A DNA stretch of 64,000 bases from Bacteroidota bacterium (GCA_024743405.1 JANSWP010000028.1:1-64000); one strand, 5' to 3'. Shown: positions 19,901 through 27,644, numbered from the stretch's first letter. Translations and numbers: made by a program. The notes: generated by a model not told the origin, from the letters alone.

Positions 19901-20679
19901 TCTGGGGTAGGCTGAATAACACAAGCAAAGATGTCAACGCCATCAGGACCTTCTAAAGATGCTCGCTCACTACCAGCAAAACTCATATCTGCATCTACGA
20001 TCCAAGTTAGGTTTACATCACCAGATGTAGCCTGAACAGCACCAGAAACGGTTGCAACTACAGGATTAGCAGCTGTAAGAGGATTAACTGTCCAAGATCC
20101 CATTCCACTCAAGTTAGAGAAAACAGGAGTAACTGCACATTGATCTGTTACAGGATCTGGTACAGTAACAAAAGCACCACAAACACCTGGATCATTATTA
20201 ACCGTGATATCAGCAGGGCAAGTGATAGTACAAGGCTCACAACCTAGTGCAAAAGAATAAGTTTCACCCGCTCCAGCAGGAACCTGAAGAGGTACCAATA
20301 TAGCGCCAGGAGTTTGTAATTGATTAGCAGGAGGACATCCGTTTACTGAATAGTCCTCAGAAGAAATAGCTTCGATTGTTGCACCATTCCAACCATCACC
20401 GAAAGAATCTTCGGCGTTAAGGTCATACAAACCAGAAGGAACGTTTTGTACAATAGTATTATTAGGTGTAAAGTTACCGAATGTTTCACTTAAGATAGTT
20501 GTACCACTAGAAACATTTACTAGGGACCAACCGATCTCGCCATTGAAAGAACCAGAACCGAAGTTCAAAGTAATTTCAGACTCACCTACTGGAGCTTGCG
20601 CTTGTAGGTTAGTTGTGAAACAACCCAATACCATTGCGAATGCAACCAGAAAGAATTGCGTAAAATTCGCTTTTTTCAT
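13996..20679 (-). CDS. Very large secreted HYR-repeat protein with P-domain, dockerin-like, cohesin-like and T9SS domains
   Basis: This protein of about 2227 residues starts at MKKANFTQFF, chosen over an ATG ten codons upstream because the leader CTAATCTC-ATG-AAAAA is shared with the gene at 21258. A signal peptide ends LQAQA. An N-terminal beta domain with the DSFGDGWNGATIE block follows, then many HYR/Ig-like repeats. These are interrupted by two other beta domains, one of them resembling a proprotein-convertase P-domain (DFDYSLFPPGTPVEDVDV onward). The C-terminus has the carboxypeptidase-regulatory-like, dockerin-like (DVNNSGTVTTFD), cohesin-like and T9SS type A (last 85 residues, KKMILID end) modules. 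Codon choice (GGT, AAC, CCA, CGT) looks more biased than in the other three paralogues, suggesting high expression; this was judged by eye. Confidence 0.88.
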   Translation of the reverse strand: MKKANFTQFFLVAFAMVLGCFTTNLQAQAPVGESEITLNFGSGSFNGEIGWSLVNVSSGTTILSETFGNFTPNNTIVQNVPSGLYDLNAEDSFGDGWNGATIEAISSEDYSVNGCPPANQLQTPGAILVPLQVPAGAGETYSFALGCEPCTITCPADITVNNDPGVCGAFVTVPDPVTDQCAVTPVFSNLSGMGSWTVNPLTAANPVVATVSGAVQATSGDVNLTWIVDADMSFAGSERASLEGPDGVDIFACVIQPTPDCNPGATFGAVIPMATWNGWVTNFGSDLDFTMIACSNGINNFCANTSTVEIEVPTGSIAFTNNQNAGQNASGDYPVGTTEVEYCATGLSGAPVCCTFNVTVVDNEDPVITCPADIVLNLPPGECFGIVDFVPPFAVDNCEAFVQSSISTNQTANNGGGVGGTVFFDVNNITAGDIFIPQIDMKISAATMVDAYVKAGTYVGATTNIGAWTLVATGDATVGPFSGPIVSNGPLTPAIFPGQGIQVPPGSWGIALNTNTAANSYTNGTGANQFYTDGAIEVTLGAASNGLFNGNFNPRVANLEIHTLVEAEVTVEQTCGDPITPGDLVPLGTNTYCYTATDPNGNTAECSFDITVNEYPDAINYVVCNDNVQVTLDDACQAEITADMILEGGPYGCYDEYIVMIKNAIGQILATGGGAVGAPGAIVNASFVGGTYTVEVIDPENGDIKCWGTLTVEDKLPPIMECRDLTISCTEDLPTEPAPEVGGPIEMSVSPNEPIGEAGAPVPDVHDYDFDYSLFPPGTPVEDVDVIVHLVEHTWLPDLDISVTSPDGFTQRVFGVTGCFGQEFDINAIFDDEGAGGLTQCVDLDAGGAPLQCLQLPGAQNPTLLADAFDGRDAGGTWNLSFTDGAAGDDGIIITAGLIVTATAPQVGVTDACDGTNIDLGYEESYFDDNCDGPSGTYVRTWTATDQSGNSTTCSQTITVSRPVLADVELPQDIMFTCNQYMYFPNVIETTELHPYITDTDAATAIINVNLDPRSDDEDLPFPQSPCFPAGEDDPAINSTNVANGGGGSPGNDCFSVPANNGLDDADVLELTGAGRPGISGRPIFNGDHCGISVDSEDIWIDDCEGTFKILRTWTLIDWCADPVAVLEHNQVIKVVDVEGPELTTPGDLTIDVYESDSPTTGPHSVCTGHVVVPPASSAGDVCSDVAGWYTEMWTLAATSTPANPVPEQLVASIPSNGGIFWSIPLLENGQNARYIVRYANYDACDNETNGLITVTVRDRVPPVAVCDEITEISVTNNGAVGDGCSTLHAEDLDDGSYDNCKPVYYLMAKMDDSFSQDIFNRCYYPTRDFCCDEVGTDVQVILLVLDADPSAFFTTFPSPTLGCDGTPGLFLTSGFSAINYNSCMVTVGVTDKLAPIVVNCPAPQDITCDYFWNELEVGLSLGDNSVLDQFGTAEFYDNCAVNINPNINVNVDQCGNGTITRTWQATDDAGNGPATCTQIIRVHHVSDWVVEFPADLNESCGTDAPDFGEPELFFETCELLAVSYEDTYYDVVPDACYKIVRDWTVINWCVVGDDIDQEVVEVPEQAMPFQYRDLDGDGIAFEPRVFRDSWNGVNFPDAADALTGLNLPPDTDLDLDPWDGYIVYQQTIKISDSVAPEFADGCDIPDVCIDDNTCGATVELPTPAIQDCSPDVAVTVTSDLGNGFGPFTNVAPGTYTVTYTAMDNCGNSNACQSTVTVLDCKKPTPYCKNGLVIEIMQTGMIDIWASDFDAGSFDNCPGSVKVSFSTDVSDTQRVYDCDQIGQQNVEIWVTDAAGNQDFCNTFVIVEDNMGVCGGDDPLVAGNTDTETNEDVEGVDVTINSPNGFNNTVTTDASGAYNLGNVPVGGDYTITPVKDVNPLNGVSTFDLVLMSKHILNVQTLDSPYKLIAADVNNSGTVTTFDLVAARKLILFIDDAFPNNTSWRFVRADHVFSNPANPFADNFPEVYNLNNLSSDMSAADFVAVKVGDVNGNANPSELVSADDRNFTGNLTFATDDATLTAGETHTISFTANDFNVTGYQFTMNFDNSALELVDVVSGLAQAENFGLTLVEEGAITTSWNSNEAKKLSANETVFSIVVTAKTDVQLSDVISINSRYTAAEAYNEAGELKDINLEFNGTAATAQFELLQNTPNPFADVTAIGFTLPEATSATITISDVSGKVLRVIEGDFARGYNQVTVKRDELSGAGVLYYQLDTANDSATKKMILID

Positions 20680-20692
20680 GAGATTAGATTTT
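20680..20692 (-). promoter_or_regulatory. Shared start-site leader, copy 1
   Basis: Immediately before the start codon the minus strand reads AAAATCTAATCTC-ATG. Almost the same bases (AAATTCTAATCTC-ATG) precede the start at 21258, and AAATTATAATCTC-GTG precedes the 13-codon remnant at 21497. This is conservation outside coding sequence and is probably a translation-enhancing leader or part of a recent duplication. Confidence 0.55.
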
Positions 20693-20790
20693 AATTTTGA
20701 ATTTAACATTAAAAATTATAAAAGAATTTTGAATGGATTCGAATCATGAATCTAAATAAACCTGTTCATAACAACCCATCCGAGAAAAAT

Positions 20791-21258
20791 TTAGTTAGAC
20801 AACATTGTAACGGTATCATTGAAGATATCCATTGGTATAATGAAGTCACTAAATGGGTTGTTAGAAGCAGCAGCTTCTAGTTGTACAAAAGACTCAATGA
20901 TTGAGTTAGGTACATTACCAGATGTATTGATTCCATTGATTACATTTCTGTAAAAAGAACCAGTTACATAAGCTTGATTTTGAACAACATCACTGTCGTC
21001 ATTAAGATCATCTGCCAATTGATTGACAGCGTCAGTTAAAGCTTGCTTAGCTTCACTCGCAGAAATGAACGTTACACCTGTAAAGGCAAATGCGTTAATA
21101 GCAGCAGCATCTTTTGTAGCAGCAGCATTATTAACAGCATCTAACTGTCCATTCACGAAATCACTTTGCGCGTTAGTGTTCAATGTTCCCAAAACCATAA
21201 AGGCTAAGAAAAAACCGAATCCCAACAAGCTTTTGAATTTCACATTCATCTTTTTCAT
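20791..21258 (-). CDS. Small secreted protein of unknown function
   Basis: This 155-residue protein has a clear signal peptide (MKKMNVKFKSLLGFGFFLAF, cleaved after NTNAQ). The mature chain is about 125 residues, Ala/Asn/Asp-rich, probably helical, with no cysteine. I recognise no family and no T9SS tail. It lies 112 bp upstream of the very large HYR gene on the same strand and shares its start-site leader and its biased codon use, so the two are likely co-transcribed or co-regulated. It could be an abundant periplasmic or surface partner of the large protein, but that is inference from position only. Confidence 0.75.
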   Translation of the reverse strand: MKKMNVKFKSLLGFGFFLAFMVLGTLNTNAQSDFVNGQLDAVNNAAATKDAAAINAFAFTGVTFISASEAKQALTDAVNQLADDLNDDSDVVQNQAYVTGSFYRNVINGINTSGNVPNSIIESFVQLEAAASNNPFSDFIIPMDIFNDTVTMLSN

Positions 21259-21271
21259 GAGATTAGAATTT
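21259..21271 (-). promoter_or_regulatory. Shared start-site leader, copy 2
   Basis: The minus strand reads AAATTCTAATCTC directly before the ATG at 21258, matching the leader of the 2.2-kaa gene at 12 of 13 positions or better. Confidence 0.55.
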
Positions 21272-21404
21272 GATTAATGATTTAGTTAATAAAAAAATAT
21301 TCAATAATACATTTCTGATTACACCAGATTGAAATATAGTAAACCCCTAAGCAGCCATCACTGCATAGAGTACAAAAGAACCAAACTTAGGAATCTCGGA
21401 AAAC

Positions 21405-21449
21405 ACGAAAAAAAGGCATTAAACTACCCGAAGATAAGTCTAATGCCTT
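21405..21449 (-). terminator. Intrinsic terminator after the 13-codon remnant
   Basis: On the minus strand AAGGCATTA pairs with TAATGCCTT, followed by a run of T. It sits 7 bp after the stop of the tiny reading frame at 21456-21497 and so closes a transcript of roughly 100 nt. Confidence 0.75.
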
Positions 21450-21455
21450 GCTTCA

Positions 21456-21497
21456 TTAAAGAAGTGTAATATAATGTGTAAGATTCGTTTTCTTCAC
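21456..21497 (-). pseudogene. Thirteen-codon remnant with shared leader (truncated secreted-protein gene or leader peptide)
   Basis: The minus strand reads GTG AAG AAA ACG and so on, giving (M)KKTNLTHYITLL then TAA. The 13 bp before the GTG (21498-21510) match the leader found before the starts at 20679 and 21258. A terminator follows directly. The simplest reading is a third member of the leader family whose body was deleted, leaving the start of a signal peptide fused to its terminator. A regulatory leader peptide or small RNA is possible. Just upstream is a direct repeat of TTATAATTTG-TAAAA (21501-21516 and 21525-21540). Confidence 0.45.
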
Positions 21498-21540
21498 GAG
21501 ATTATAATTTGTTAAAAGTACTGGTTATAATTTGCTAAAA

Positions 21541-22417
21541 ATATTTCCTAATTTATTGGTAGTCACTTCATATTTCCATAAGGAAAGAGAACTACTTTTC
21601 TCCACAACTTCAATCTTCTTCTTTAAAATTGTATAAGCTGGCCAAAGCAAACAATTCAATCTTTTGATTGAGTCACTAACAAAATAAAATCCTTAAAAAT
21701 GGGTAATTGCCTAAGTTTTGACGCCGTATTCAGGCGATCGGTTTGAGGGAAGTAGTTGCTAAAAAAAGAATACTCTAGTAGAATATAAAAACTAGAGTTC
21801 TTAGGCGTTCAGCAGATTTTGGATTATAATTTGTGTGTGATCTAAAAATTTCAAATGAAAAATTAACTAATACAAAAGTATAACATTTTTCATTCTTGCT
21901 TATACCCTCATATGGGTATTTTTCGCATTAATTTTTTTTCAATTGTATGCAGCTTCTTTAAAAGCTACTTGGCAAAGATATAAACTCTCATTAAATATAC
22001 AATTATACGATAAGCTTTTTTTCAATTTTTGTTCCAAAGTCCATTTTTTGCACTCATTTCATTAAATATATTTGAATATAAATTATCTTAATATTTAAAG
22101 TACTGTGTACCGTTTAATAACCAAAATATTTTTTTGCGATTTATTATTAGACTTGTTCGAAAATAATAAATAAGTATATAAAAAAATCATTTTTTCCTCC
22201 TACTTCGGCTATTTTTCCTTCCTTATCTACAGGTACAAAACTCAAAATGAGCCTCATCTGAGAAAAAATGCAGCAACTTGAAAAGAAAAAATTATTGACA
22301 ATATATTGGTTTCAACCTCGCTTAAGAGCCTAATTTAGTACTTAGACTTAATAAGATAAGTTCAATATTGGTCGTCGTTGAGTCCATATCTTCCCAAAAT
22401 AATTGAGACTTTAATCA
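21541..22417. other. Long AT-rich intergenic region
   Basis: No gene, tRNA or convincing structure is seen in this stretch of about 880 bp between the P450 stop and the remnant at 21497. It is very AT-rich and must hold the promoter of the small secreted-protein transcript group or older remnants; none can be placed with confidence. Confidence 0.5.
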
Positions 22418-23782
22418 TCATCGCCGCTCTAACCTTACCACAACTCCTCCTTTTGGTCGCGTTGTCAAGGTTACTAATGGCTCGTTTGGGGCATCCGAAA
22501 CTAAATTCAATCGAAAACGCTGTGTCGCCATGGCAATTATAAAAACAGCTTCCATCATCGCAAAATTATTACCCATACAAAGCCTTGGTCCGCCCCCAAA
22601 TGGTAAATAAGCAAAAGTATGCTGTCGGCGTATTAGGTCTTTATCGAATCGATCAGGATTGAAAGATTCAGGATCTTCCCAAAAATCAGGATGCCGATGC
22701 AGTAAATAAGGGCTGAAGAAAACTTCAGATCCGCCTTTGATAAAATAATCACCCAATACATCATCTTGTTCAACTCTCCTTGGCAATATAGGGACGGGCG
22801 GATATATCCGAAGCGTCTCTTTAAAAACCTTTAGCAAATAAGTTAAATCAGGAAAATCAGAAGCCACAGGGATTCGTTTACCTAAGACTTGTTCCACTTC
22901 TTCTTCGACTCTGTTCCTCACATCTGGTTGTTGGGAGAGCACCATCCATAACCACGCCATGGCATTGGCGGTTGTCTCGTGTCCAGCAATGAAAACGGTC
23001 ATCACTTCATCTCTCAATTCCTCATCATTTAATGGTTCTCCAGTTTCTTCATCACGAGCATCCATAAGCATTTGCAATAGATCGGTAGGCGGACTGGAAG
23101 CGTTTCTTCGTTCATGGATAATTCGATAAATGATATCGTCTAGTTTTTTTATGTTTTCAAAGTAAGCAGCATTTCGTTTTCGCCTAAGTCGATGAAAAAT
23201 TCTAATAGGAAAAGAAATCCTAGCGTTGGTTTCTTCTAGCAGAGGCGTGAAAACGTCTGCTACGGTTTGTACTTCTTCTTTGGATAATGCGGTACTAAAA
23301 AGCGCTCGCACGACCACCTTTAAAGTGAGGCGCATCATGGCGTCTGCCACATTAATGGTTTCTTTTTTATCGCAAATGATCTCCCATTCATCCAACATCT
23401 CTTCTATCGTATCCGTCATCATTACGGATAGGTTTGCAATACGGTTTTTATGGAATGAAGGTTGAGCTAGTTTTCTTTTTCGTTTCCAAACTTCACCTGT
23501 GGAGGTAAAAGTACTTTCGCCTAAAACCACTTTTACAATTTTAAAAGCTACAGACTTCTTTGTATAATTATCAACCCGTTTGCCTAAAATTTCTCTCACC
23601 AAATCTGGATGGTTTACTAAATAAACTTCTCGCTTCAGTAGCCTAAATTTGGCAACATCACCATATTCATCAGTCAAAGATTGTAGCCATTTTAAGGGGC
23701 GGCTTGTTAAATCTAATATACTTCCAATAAATGGATAGCCTTTTGGACCAGCTGGATTGATTGAGTTCTCAGTTTTCATCAT
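22418..23782 (-). CDS. Cytochrome P450
   Basis: This 454-residue heme-thiolate monooxygenase has all the family marks. The I-helix motif AGHETT is at 266-271, the K-helix ExxR is at E322-R325 (KETLRIYPP), the PERF-like region is PDRF at 376-379, and the heme loop FGGGPRLCMG carries the ligand Cys402. There is no N-terminal membrane anchor and no fused reductase, so it is a soluble protein needing separate redox partners. No ferredoxin or reductase gene is present in this window. The overall type resembles the bacterial CYP102/CYP110-like fatty-acid group, but the substrate cannot be told from sequence. The start MMKTENS could equally be the second Met. The gene stands alone, divergent from the VWA lipoprotein gene. 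Confidence 0.95.
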   Translation of the reverse strand: MMKTENSINPAGPKGYPFIGSILDLTSRPLKWLQSLTDEYGDVAKFRLLKREVYLVNHPDLVREILGKRVDNYTKKSVAFKIVKVVLGESTFTSTGEVWKRKRKLAQPSFHKNRIANLSVMMTDTIEEMLDEWEIICDKKETINVADAMMRLTLKVVVRALFSTALSKEEVQTVADVFTPLLEETNARISFPIRIFHRLRRKRNAAYFENIKKLDDIIYRIIHERRNASSPPTDLLQMLMDARDEETGEPLNDEELRDEVMTVFIAGHETTANAMAWLWMVLSQQPDVRNRVEEEVEQVLGKRIPVASDFPDLTYLLKVFKETLRIYPPVPILPRRVEQDDVLGDYFIKGGSEVFFSPYLLHRHPDFWEDPESFNPDRFDKDLIRRQHTFAYLPFGGGPRLCMGNNFAMMEAVFIIAMATQRFRLNLVSDAPNEPLVTLTTRPKGGVVVRLERR

Positions 23783-23973
23783 TTATAAATATAGTTAGTA
23801 ACTCGGAGAAAATATATTATTTTAATTAGCATTAGACTTTTTCGGACAAAATAAATAACAGATCCAAATCAAGGATTAATTTTTTGCACCCCATTTTTTA
23901 AAAAACACCAACCCTTTCCTTAAAACTAATGTCTTCCCTTTCGACAACGCTTTTTTTAAAAAAATATAAGAAA

Positions 23974-25497
23974 ATGAAACAATTCAAACTCCATGCTTTA
24001 TGCTCTCCGTTTTTACTATTATGTTTTGTTCTATTATTGGTTCAATGTTCTTCAGATGAAGACACTACTCTGAGCAATAGGGACTTTGATGCTGATTCTT
24101 CCATCTCTGGTGCTTTTGAATTGAATGGAAACGGTAGTTTCGACCCCTCTGGTGAAGGATACAATAGTTTTGAAGAAAACGCTTGGATAGAAGTTAGTGA
24201 CGAACCTGTTTCTACCTTTTCCATTGATGCGGACGGGGCATCCTATTCTAATACACGCCGTTATTTGAATGAACACGAAGAGTTACCGCCTGTAGATGCG
24301 ATCAGGACAGAGGAATTTATTAACTATTTCACTTATAATTACGAGAATCCAACCGACGAACATCCGATCTCTTTGAATGGAGAAATTTGCATGCATCCAT
24401 GGCAATCAGGCAAAAAGTTATTACGCATTGGTATTAGGGGGAAAGACATTCCAAAAGCAACATTGCCCCCTGCTAATTTTGTTTACTTAATTGATGTTTC
24501 AGGTTCCATGAGTAACCCTAATAAATTAGGTCTACTCAAAGAAAGCTTTAAAATTTTCACCGATCATTTACGCCCCGAAGACCGGATTGCAATTGTAACG
24601 TATGCAGGTTCGGCAGGTGTTTTACTTAATTCTACTCCAGGTTCTGATAAGGAAACAATCAAAAATGCGATAGATCAATTAGGTGCAGGTGGAAGTACAG
24701 CGGGAGCTCAAGGTATTATCACCGCTTACCAAATCGCTCTTGACCATTTTATCCCAGGAGGTAATAATCGAGTAATTCTGGGTTCTGATGGTGATTTCAA
24801 TGTTGGAATCTCAAGCCAAGAGGAGTTGATTAAATTAATTGAAGAGAAACGAGATTTGGGTATTTTCCTTACCATTTTAGGCGTCGGAACAGGTAATTTA
24901 CAAGATGGGAAAATGGAACAAATTGCTAATAATGGAAATGGGAATTATGAATACATCGACAATATTGATCAAGGTGTAAAAGTGTTTGTAGAGGAGTTCA
25001 ATAAATTTTATACAGTTGCCAAAGACGTGAAAATTCAAATAGAATTTGATGCCGATCAAATTTCAGCCTATCGTTTGATCGGTTATGAAAACCGACTTTT
25101 AGAAAATCAGGATTTTGAGGATGACGAAAAAGACGCTGGCGAAATTGGCTCAAACCAGACCATAACGGCCCTTTATGAAATTGAACCGATAAGTTCTGGC
25201 TCAGATTTTACCCCTGCAGTTAAAGTCGATTTTCGATATAAAAATCCAGATGAAGATGTGAGCATTCCGTTGACTTTAGATATTGATGATTCGAACTTAC
25301 CTTTCGAGTACGCCTCCGAAAACACTCGTTTTGCGGCTTCAGTAGCTGGTTTTGGGCTTTTGTTACGTAATTCGCAGTACAAGGGAAGCTTGAATTATGA
25401 CTATATTTTGAATTGGGCAGATCAGGCAAGTTCAAATGATCCGGAAGGTTGGAGAGCTGAATTTAGAGATTTAGTATTGAAGGCTAAGGGGTTATAG
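23974..25497 (+). CDS. YfbK-type VWA-domain lipoprotein
   Basis: This 507-residue protein starts at MKQFKLHALC. A lipoprotein signal ends in LLLVQC, so the mature N-terminus is a lipidated Cys facing the periplasm or cell surface. The N-terminal VWF_YfbK region has the diagnostic FSIDADGASYSNTRRYLN and DAIRTEEFINYF blocks. A von Willebrand A domain follows with a complete MIDAS start, DVSGSMS, for metal-dependent protein binding. The C-terminus matches DUF3520 (YRLIGYENR). An ATG at 23929 is in frame but would add 15 non-signal residues. The carboxypeptidase-like N-terminal domain often present in Bacteroidota homologues is absent. A terminator follows. The binding partner is unknown. Confidence 0.9.
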   Translation: MKQFKLHALCSPFLLLCFVLLLVQCSSDEDTTLSNRDFDADSSISGAFELNGNGSFDPSGEGYNSFEENAWIEVSDEPVSTFSIDADGASYSNTRRYLNEHEELPPVDAIRTEEFINYFTYNYENPTDEHPISLNGEICMHPWQSGKKLLRIGIRGKDIPKATLPPANFVYLIDVSGSMSNPNKLGLLKESFKIFTDHLRPEDRIAIVTYAGSAGVLLNSTPGSDKETIKNAIDQLGAGGSTAGAQGIITAYQIALDHFIPGGNNRVILGSDGDFNVGISSQEELIKLIEEKRDLGIFLTILGVGTGNLQDGKMEQIANNGNGNYEYIDNIDQGVKVFVEEFNKFYTVAKDVKIQIEFDADQISAYRLIGYENRLLENQDFEDDEKDAGEIGSNQTITALYEIEPISSGSDFTPAVKVDFRYKNPDEDVSIPLTLDIDDSNLPFEYASENTRFAASVAGFGLLLRNSQYKGSLNYDYILNWADQASSNDPEGWRAEFRDLVLKAKGL

Positions 25498-25529
25498 TCT
25501 TGTAATGAAAATTGGTTTTGTTTTATAAT

Positions 25530-25562
25530 GAAAGCCACGCTGAATATATCAGCGTGGCTTTC
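25530..25562 (+). terminator. Intrinsic terminator
   Basis: GAAAGCCACGCTGA (25530-25543) pairs with TCAGCGTGGCTTTC (25549-25562) as a perfect 14-bp stem, 32 bp after the VWA gene stop. Confidence 0.8.
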
Positions 25563-25902
25563 ACGTTCTTAAGCCATGATTTTTGTTGGATCAAAGAAAT
25601 TAGATGATTTTCTGTACGGTAATAGCTTCGCCGATTGAGAGCTTTAGAAAAAATAAACACAATCCTTCCACAATATTGCCATGTCTAAAAAGCGTTTCTT
25701 TCCCCTTCGCATTAAAATAGTTGAAAAAAAATCTAATGAATTAGTGAACATTTGAATTTTTGAATACCTATTTGATGCGAATCTACTTTTTGAATAGTAA
25801 GGTATTTTAAAAAGTGATTCAATAAATAGACTTTATCCCAAAAAATATTCTATAACTAGAACTTAGTCTTTTGGTATAAGGTCTAAAAAAAAATAGAAAA
25901 TT
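25563..25902. other. Intergenic region
   Basis: No gene is seen. The stretch presumably holds the promoter of the coiled-coil membrane protein; a TAnnTTTG-like element could not be placed with confidence. Confidence 0.4.
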
Positions 25903-26958
25903 ATGACCAATCCATCCAGCAAAAATCAGACAAACCTTAACAAACCTGTGTCGACGACACCAACCTCACCTAAAACAACAACAACTTCTAGAATGAATAA
26001 AAAAGAAAAAGATCCAATGAAGATTTTTCTTCCAATGGCAATCACTATTGGACTTGTCCTTTGTGGTATTATTGGTTATTTGATGTACACAAACTCAGCT
26101 CAAGAGCGTGCATTAATGGCACATGTTTCTGAATTGGAAGAAGCAGAAAACATTCGTATTGAATTAGAGGATCAGTACAATCAAGCTTTAGTCGATTTAG
26201 AAGATATGAGAGGTGAAAGTGAAGATTTAAATGCTTTGATCGATCAGCAACAAGCAGAATTAGAAGAGCAGAGAAATAAAATTGCTCGCTTGATTCGAGA
26301 TAGCAAAAAACGAAATGTAGCAAAAGAAGAACTGGCGAATTTGAAAACTCAAATTGCGTCTTATATTTCAGAAGTTGAAGATTTGAAAGCTCAAAATGAA
26401 ATGTTGGCAGTCAAAAATGATTCTTTACTTAACAATAATTTGATGCTTCAAACAGACCTCCAGTCACAGCAAAGTGCCAATGAACAATTAGAAGAAGCAA
26501 GAGCTGTTCTGGTGAGTGAAAAAGAAGACTTATCAAAAACTGTTTATTTCGCTTCAGTGGTTCAAGTGAAAGGTGTAAAAGTAGATGCCTTTAAAGTAAA
26601 AGGAAATGGTAAACCTGTAAAGCGAAAAGTAGCAAAGCAAATCAATCAATTGAAAGTCTGTTTCACAACAACTGTCAATGAAATTACTGATCCGGGCTTA
26701 GAAAAATTCTTTATCCGAGTCATTAATCCATTGGGCGAAACAATGGCATTAGAAGAACTCGGTTCAGGAATGATTGTCAATAAAAAAACAGCAGAGGAAA
26801 TCAGGTATACGCATGTTCAAGAGTATGAATATTCAAACGATGAGACAGAATTATGTTTTGTTTGGGAACCGAACATGGCTTTTCAACCAGGGAGTTATAA
26901 TGTAGAAGTGTACAACAAAGGCTATGTGTGTGGAACAGGAGCTTTCATGCTCAAATAG
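25903..26958 (+). CDS. Membrane-anchored coiled-coil protein
   Basis: This 351-residue protein has a Thr/Pro-rich cytoplasmic N-tail (residues 1-45), one transmembrane helix (about 46-62, FLPMAITIGLVLCGIIGYLM), and a long heptad-patterned coiled coil (about 70-210). The C-terminal beta-rich domain of about 140 residues includes VKVDAFKVKGNGKPVKRKV and ends CGTGAFMLK. The layout, a single-pass anchor with an extracytoplasmic coiled coil and terminal sensing or binding domain, is common in Bacteroidota proteins of unknown role. I do not recognise a named family. It is a single-gene unit closed by a strong terminator. Confidence 0.8.
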   Translation: MTNPSSKNQTNLNKPVSTTPTSPKTTTTSRMNKKEKDPMKIFLPMAITIGLVLCGIIGYLMYTNSAQERALMAHVSELEEAENIRIELEDQYNQALVDLEDMRGESEDLNALIDQQQAELEEQRNKIARLIRDSKKRNVAKEELANLKTQIASYISEVEDLKAQNEMLAVKNDSLLNNNLMLQTDLQSQQSANEQLEEARAVLVSEKEDLSKTVYFASVVQVKGVKVDAFKVKGNGKPVKRKVAKQINQLKVCFTTTVNEITDPGLEKFFIRVINPLGETMALEELGSGMIVNKKTAEEIRYTHVQEYEYSNDETELCFVWEPNMAFQPGSYNVEVYNKGYVCGTGAFMLK

Positions 26959-27002
26959 TAGTCTTTCAAACCGACCTTATCCTATTAGTTAATATAACCA
27001 GA

Positions 27003-27041
27003 GCCGGGCTTCCCTATACGGGGAGCCCGGCGGTTTTTTTT
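27003..27041 (+). terminator. Strong GC-rich terminator
   Basis: GCCGGGCTTCCC (27003-27014) pairs with GGGGAGCCCGGC (27020-27031), followed by a run of eight T. Confidence 0.92.
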
Positions 27042-27087
27042 CCCTCATTAAATGAATAATCCTACTTATTTTTACGCCTAAAAAAAT

Positions 27088-27546
27088 ATGTTTAGAATTC
27101 TTTTCGTCTTTTTTTGCGTAGGAATATTTGCTTGCGGAAATAATGAAAACGCACCATCCTCATCACAAACACCCCCTACTAACTCTGGTTACGACCTTAC
27201 CGAATTTTACGATTTTTATCAAAAATTTCATAGAGATAGCCTCTTTCAAATGGCTCACATTACCTGGCCATTGGAAGGACTCCCCAATCATGCCGGTATG
27301 GACAGCACGGTAAATAGAAGTGAAACCTATTATTGGGAAAAAGAAGATTGGACGATGCACCAGCCCATTGACTTTGAAATGAGTGAATTTCGAAGGGAAT
27401 TGACGCCAATTTCGGAGGACTTGATTTTTGAAAATATCACCCATAAATCTGGACATTATGGTATGATACGACGTTGGGCAAAGTTATCAGATGGATGGAA
27501 TTTGATTTATTATGTTGGGATGAATCGGATTGGTAAGGAAGAGTAA
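27088..27546 (+). CDS. Small lipoprotein, DUF4348-like
   Basis: This 152-residue protein has a short signal with a lipobox (VGIFAC then GNN), so it is a predicted lipoprotein. The mature part has the block FYDFYQKFHRDSLFQ followed by HITWPLEGL, which resembles the Bacteroidota DUF4348 family, and ends in a WNLIYYVGMNRI beta segment. No enzymatic motif is visible. The assignment to DUF4348 is from memory and moderate. Confidence 0.65.
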   Translation: MFRILFVFFCVGIFACGNNENAPSSSQTPPTNSGYDLTEFYDFYQKFHRDSLFQMAHITWPLEGLPNHAGMDSTVNRSETYYWEKEDWTMHQPIDFEMSEFRRELTPISEDLIFENITHKSGHYGMIRRWAKLSDGWNLIYYVGMNRIGKEE

Positions 27547-27644
27547 CATTAGGATGAATCTCGCCGACAATTTCCCTTTATCTTGAACGATTTTGACTCT
27601 TATTAGTTAGATAACGACTATTTTTGACAAATCGAAATCTAATT

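Noticed and set aside
2279-20679. Regularly spaced similar blocks that could suggest a CRISPR or tandem DNA repeat
   Set aside because: The repeats are protein-level HYR domains in one long frame, with diverged DNA and no short identical direct repeats.
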